Shown: piece after piece, positions 5,870 to 7,119 of the stretch | Position numbering within the stretch: the first letter of the stretch is position 1 | How the letters are laid out: each line of letters begins with the position of its first letter | NCBI GenBank assembly: GCA_031422195.1 | Contig: JANOPZ010000053.1 | Coordinates: 1-7,119, forward strand | Origin: JALOTE01 sp031422195 | GTDB taxonomy: Bacteria; Pseudomonadota; Alphaproteobacteria; Rhizobiales; Rhizobiaceae | DNA: 7,119 bases | Reading direction: 5' to 3' | Notes under the pieces: model-generated | What the model saw: only the letters and a program-made list of their open reading frames with translations | The model's database searches: none | Told to the model about the DNA's origin: nothing | Position numbers and translations under genes: made by a program

Positions 5870-6754
5870 TTAGCGTTTGCGATCCATGCCCTGCACATAT
5901 TGGTCAAAGATAGACTTCACGCCTTTTTGGTAGGTGTCCTGAGTTTGCTGGCCCGTTTCAAACATTTTGCCGATAATATCTTCCAGCGGGTTGGTGACTT
6001 CACGGTGAGTGACCTGCGGCTCCGGTTCCGGCGCAGGGCGTTGTTTGGCCTGTGGTTGTTGGGCCTGCGGTTGTTGGCCACCCTTCATAATGTCTTCCAG
6101 CATTTTGCCCCATGGGTTGTCTGCGCCAAACGGATTTTGCGCTTGGGGTTGTGTTTGCCGCTGCTGGCTTCCACCTAACGCTCCGCCAAGCATGCCCTCG
6201 AGAATTTTACCAAACGGGTTGTCCATTGGTGAAGCGGTAGGAGCTTGCTGTTGTTGGCCCATGCCCTTTTTCATCATCTGCTCGATAATGTTACCGATCG
6301 GATTTGAACCCATGCCGGCAGCATTGCTCATCTGGCCGGTGGACTGCTTGAACAGCCCGCCCATCACCATTGAGGCAATGACTGGCAACATCTGTTTCAA
6401 TATATCTTGACCCAAACCGGTAGCTGAAGCGGCTTGGGCGGCAACGGCGCGCGATACATCTTTCGATCCGAATAAATGGCCCAAAATGCCATTACCTTCT
6501 GCAACACCGCTCTGGGAAAAGGCGTTTGCCGCATCTTCAAAATATTTCGCATGATTGCCAGAGCCCATAGCTTGCAAGAATCCGCCCATGCCCATCGGGT
6601 CTGAGGTGTTGCGTTTGAGCCCTTCTGAAAATGCCGGCAATAAGGCTTCCATGGCAGCTTGTGTCTGTTGCTGATTGAGATTGAATTGCTGCGCCAGCAT
6701 TTCAAGGCCTTGCCCGTTTTGGGCTTTGGTAATCATATCAAACAAGGGCATCAT
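5870..6754 (-). CDS. DUF937 domain protein with a Gln/Pro-rich tail of repeated NP-x-G-K motifs
   Basis: A 294-aa protein of unknown function. Residues 1 to about 140 resemble DUF937: helical, with the pattern LAQQFNLNQQQTQAAMEALLPAF, then FLQAMGSGNHAKYF, GILGHLFGSKDVSRAVA and ILKQMLPVIASMVMGGLF. Known YidB-like members share such helices, but no activity is established here. The tail (about 150-270) has four spaced short helices: NPIGNIIEQMMKKG (151), NPFGKILEGMLGG (179), NPWGKMLEDIMKGG (213) and NPLEDIIGKMFETG (255), joined by linkers rich in Gln, Pro and Ala. No signal peptide is seen, so a cytoplasmic place is likely. The ATG at 6754 has GGAG at 9 nt (6764-6767); a second ATG follows at once. 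It lies 68 bp after gshA and touches xseA with no gap, so all three may be cotranscribed. Function in glutathione or DNA metabolism cannot be inferred from position alone. Confidence 0.85.
   Translation of the reverse strand: MMPLFDMITKAQNGQGLEMLAQQFNLNQQQTQAAMEALLPAFSEGLKRNTSDPMGMGGFLQAMGSGNHAKYFEDAANAFSQSGVAEGNGILGHLFGSKDVSRAVAAQAASATGLGQDILKQMLPVIASMVMGGLFKQSTGQMSNAAGMGSNPIGNIIEQMMKKGMGQQQQAPTASPMDNPFGKILEGMLGGALGGSQQRQTQPQAQNPFGADNPWGKMLEDIMKGGQQPQAQQPQAKQRPAPEPEPQVTHREVTNPLEDIIGKMFETGQQTQDTYQKGVKSIFDQYVQGMDRKR
5951..6304 (-). repeat. Four spaced NP-(I/F/W/L)-G/E-helix motifs in the DUF937 tail
   Basis: Four copies of a roughly 14-residue motif (NP, aromatic or aliphatic residue, then a short amphipathic helix with I/L/M spaced three to four apart, ending in Gly) start at residues 151, 179, 213 and 255. 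A half copy, NPFGAD, lies at 207. Spacing is irregular and linkers are low complexity. Confidence 0.75.
6047..6076 (-). repeat. 15-bp tandem repeat encoding QQPQA twice
   Basis: GGCCTGTGGTTGTTG (6047-6061) is followed directly by GGCCTGCGGTTGTTG (6062-6076), one base apart. It encodes QQPQA-QQPQA in the linker between the third and fourth NP motifs and is a likely site of recent unit duplication. Confidence 0.8.
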
Positions 6755-6822
6755 CGCGGCTCACTCCGTTGTGGTTTTAGTGTCAACGAATGACAGTCAT
6801 GATGCAAGTTTTAGATGTGAAT

Positions 6823-7119
6823 TTAGTATGCAAACTCATCAAATATCGGTTCAACCGAGCCGTCAAATCGTGTGTGATAGGCGCGGAGCAATTCCTCTGA
6901 CAACGTTGTTCCACGGGCAACCACTTCTTCAATGGATGAAATAAAGTGGCTCTCATCATAACCATCGCGATTTTTGCGGGCACGGGCAACTAAGCCTTGC
7001 TTGGAAATTGGCAAAACGTCGCGCGCAATATCAAGCAATGTATGCCCATGAATTTTCGCTTTTAGCCCTTCAACAGGCACTGCATCACGCAGGGCCAGCA
7101 CATCGTGGCGGGTCCAATT
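6823..7119 (-). CDS. gshA: Glutamate-cysteine ligase (C-terminal part)
   Basis: The last 98 residues are present and the open frame continues past the right edge. The sequence NWTRHDVLALRDAVPVEGLKA, then LLDIARDVLPISKQGLVARA, GYDESHF, EEVVARGTTLSEELLRAYH and the terminal GSVEPIFDEFAY match the C-terminus of alphaproteobacterial and plant-type glutamate-cysteine ligases, which usually end in SVDPxFxEYAY. The enzyme joins glutamate and cysteine with ATP, the first step of glutathione synthesis. The catalytic ATP-grasp-like core is outside the window. No terminator is seen between its stop and the DUF937 gene 68 bp downstream, so readthrough is likely. The frame has a GTG at 7101, but homology continues upstream of it, so this is not the start. 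Confidence 0.9.
   Translation of the reverse strand, partial: NWTRHDVLALRDAVPVEGLKAKIHGHTLLDIARDVLPISKQGLVARARKNRDGYDESHFISSIEEVVARGTTLSEELLRAYHTRFDGSVEPIFDEFAY

Noticed and set aside
6009..6410. Plus-strand open frame rich in Cys and Trp opposite the DUF937 gene
   Set aside because: It is the antisense shadow of Gln/Pro/Met-rich coding sequence and has no start context or family resemblance.
6781..6786. Perfect TTGACA on the minus strand between gshA and the DUF937 gene
   Set aside because: No -10-like hexamer lies at 16-18 bp; the expected place falls on the ribosome site and start of the DUF937 gene.

Overview
The window looks like a chromosomal core segment from an alphaproteobacterium, most likely a member of the Hyphomicrobiales (Rhizobiales) with moderate GC. 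Four things point there. The tRNA-His lacks the extra 5' G and carries A73. The large histidine kinase has a PdhS/PleC/DivJ-type dimerisation domain. The glutamate-cysteine ligase C-terminus is of the alphaproteobacterial type. A TGA-N9-TCA iron operator precedes an Fe3+-binding protein gene. There is no transposase, integrase, phage gene or CRISPR array.

Layout. Positions 1-229 (minus) hold the N-terminus of a periplasmic Fe3+ ABC transporter substrate-binding protein, running off the left edge. Its upstream region (230-331) has a candidate RirA/IRO operator. Positions 332-3436 (minus) encode a large soluble histidine kinase with several PAS domains. A divergent intergenic region follows, with a compact TGC-rich palindrome cluster that fits PhaR operators, and then a phasin gene (3695-4087, plus) with a clear rho-independent terminator. 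A tRNA-His gene (4210-4286, plus) converges on xseA. On the minus strand, reading from right to left, come the C-terminus of gshA (glutamate-cysteine ligase), a DUF937 protein with a repetitive tail, and xseA (exonuclease VII large subunit). The DUF937 stop codon directly abuts the xseA start codon.

How the genes relate. The gshA - DUF937 - xseA series is probably one transcription unit, with translational coupling at the last junction. The phasin is probably controlled by a PHB-responsive repressor, and the iron-binding protein by iron. The kinase resembles kinases acting on DivK/CtrA cell-cycle circuits, but its partner cannot be read from this window.

I do not see a clearly new multi-gene system. 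The observations most worth a second look are the four spaced NP-x-G-K-like helical motifs in the DUF937 tail, the in-frame duplication of the XseA C-terminal peptide across its stop codon, the DEVLDN hexapeptide repeat in the kinase, and the two operator candidates.
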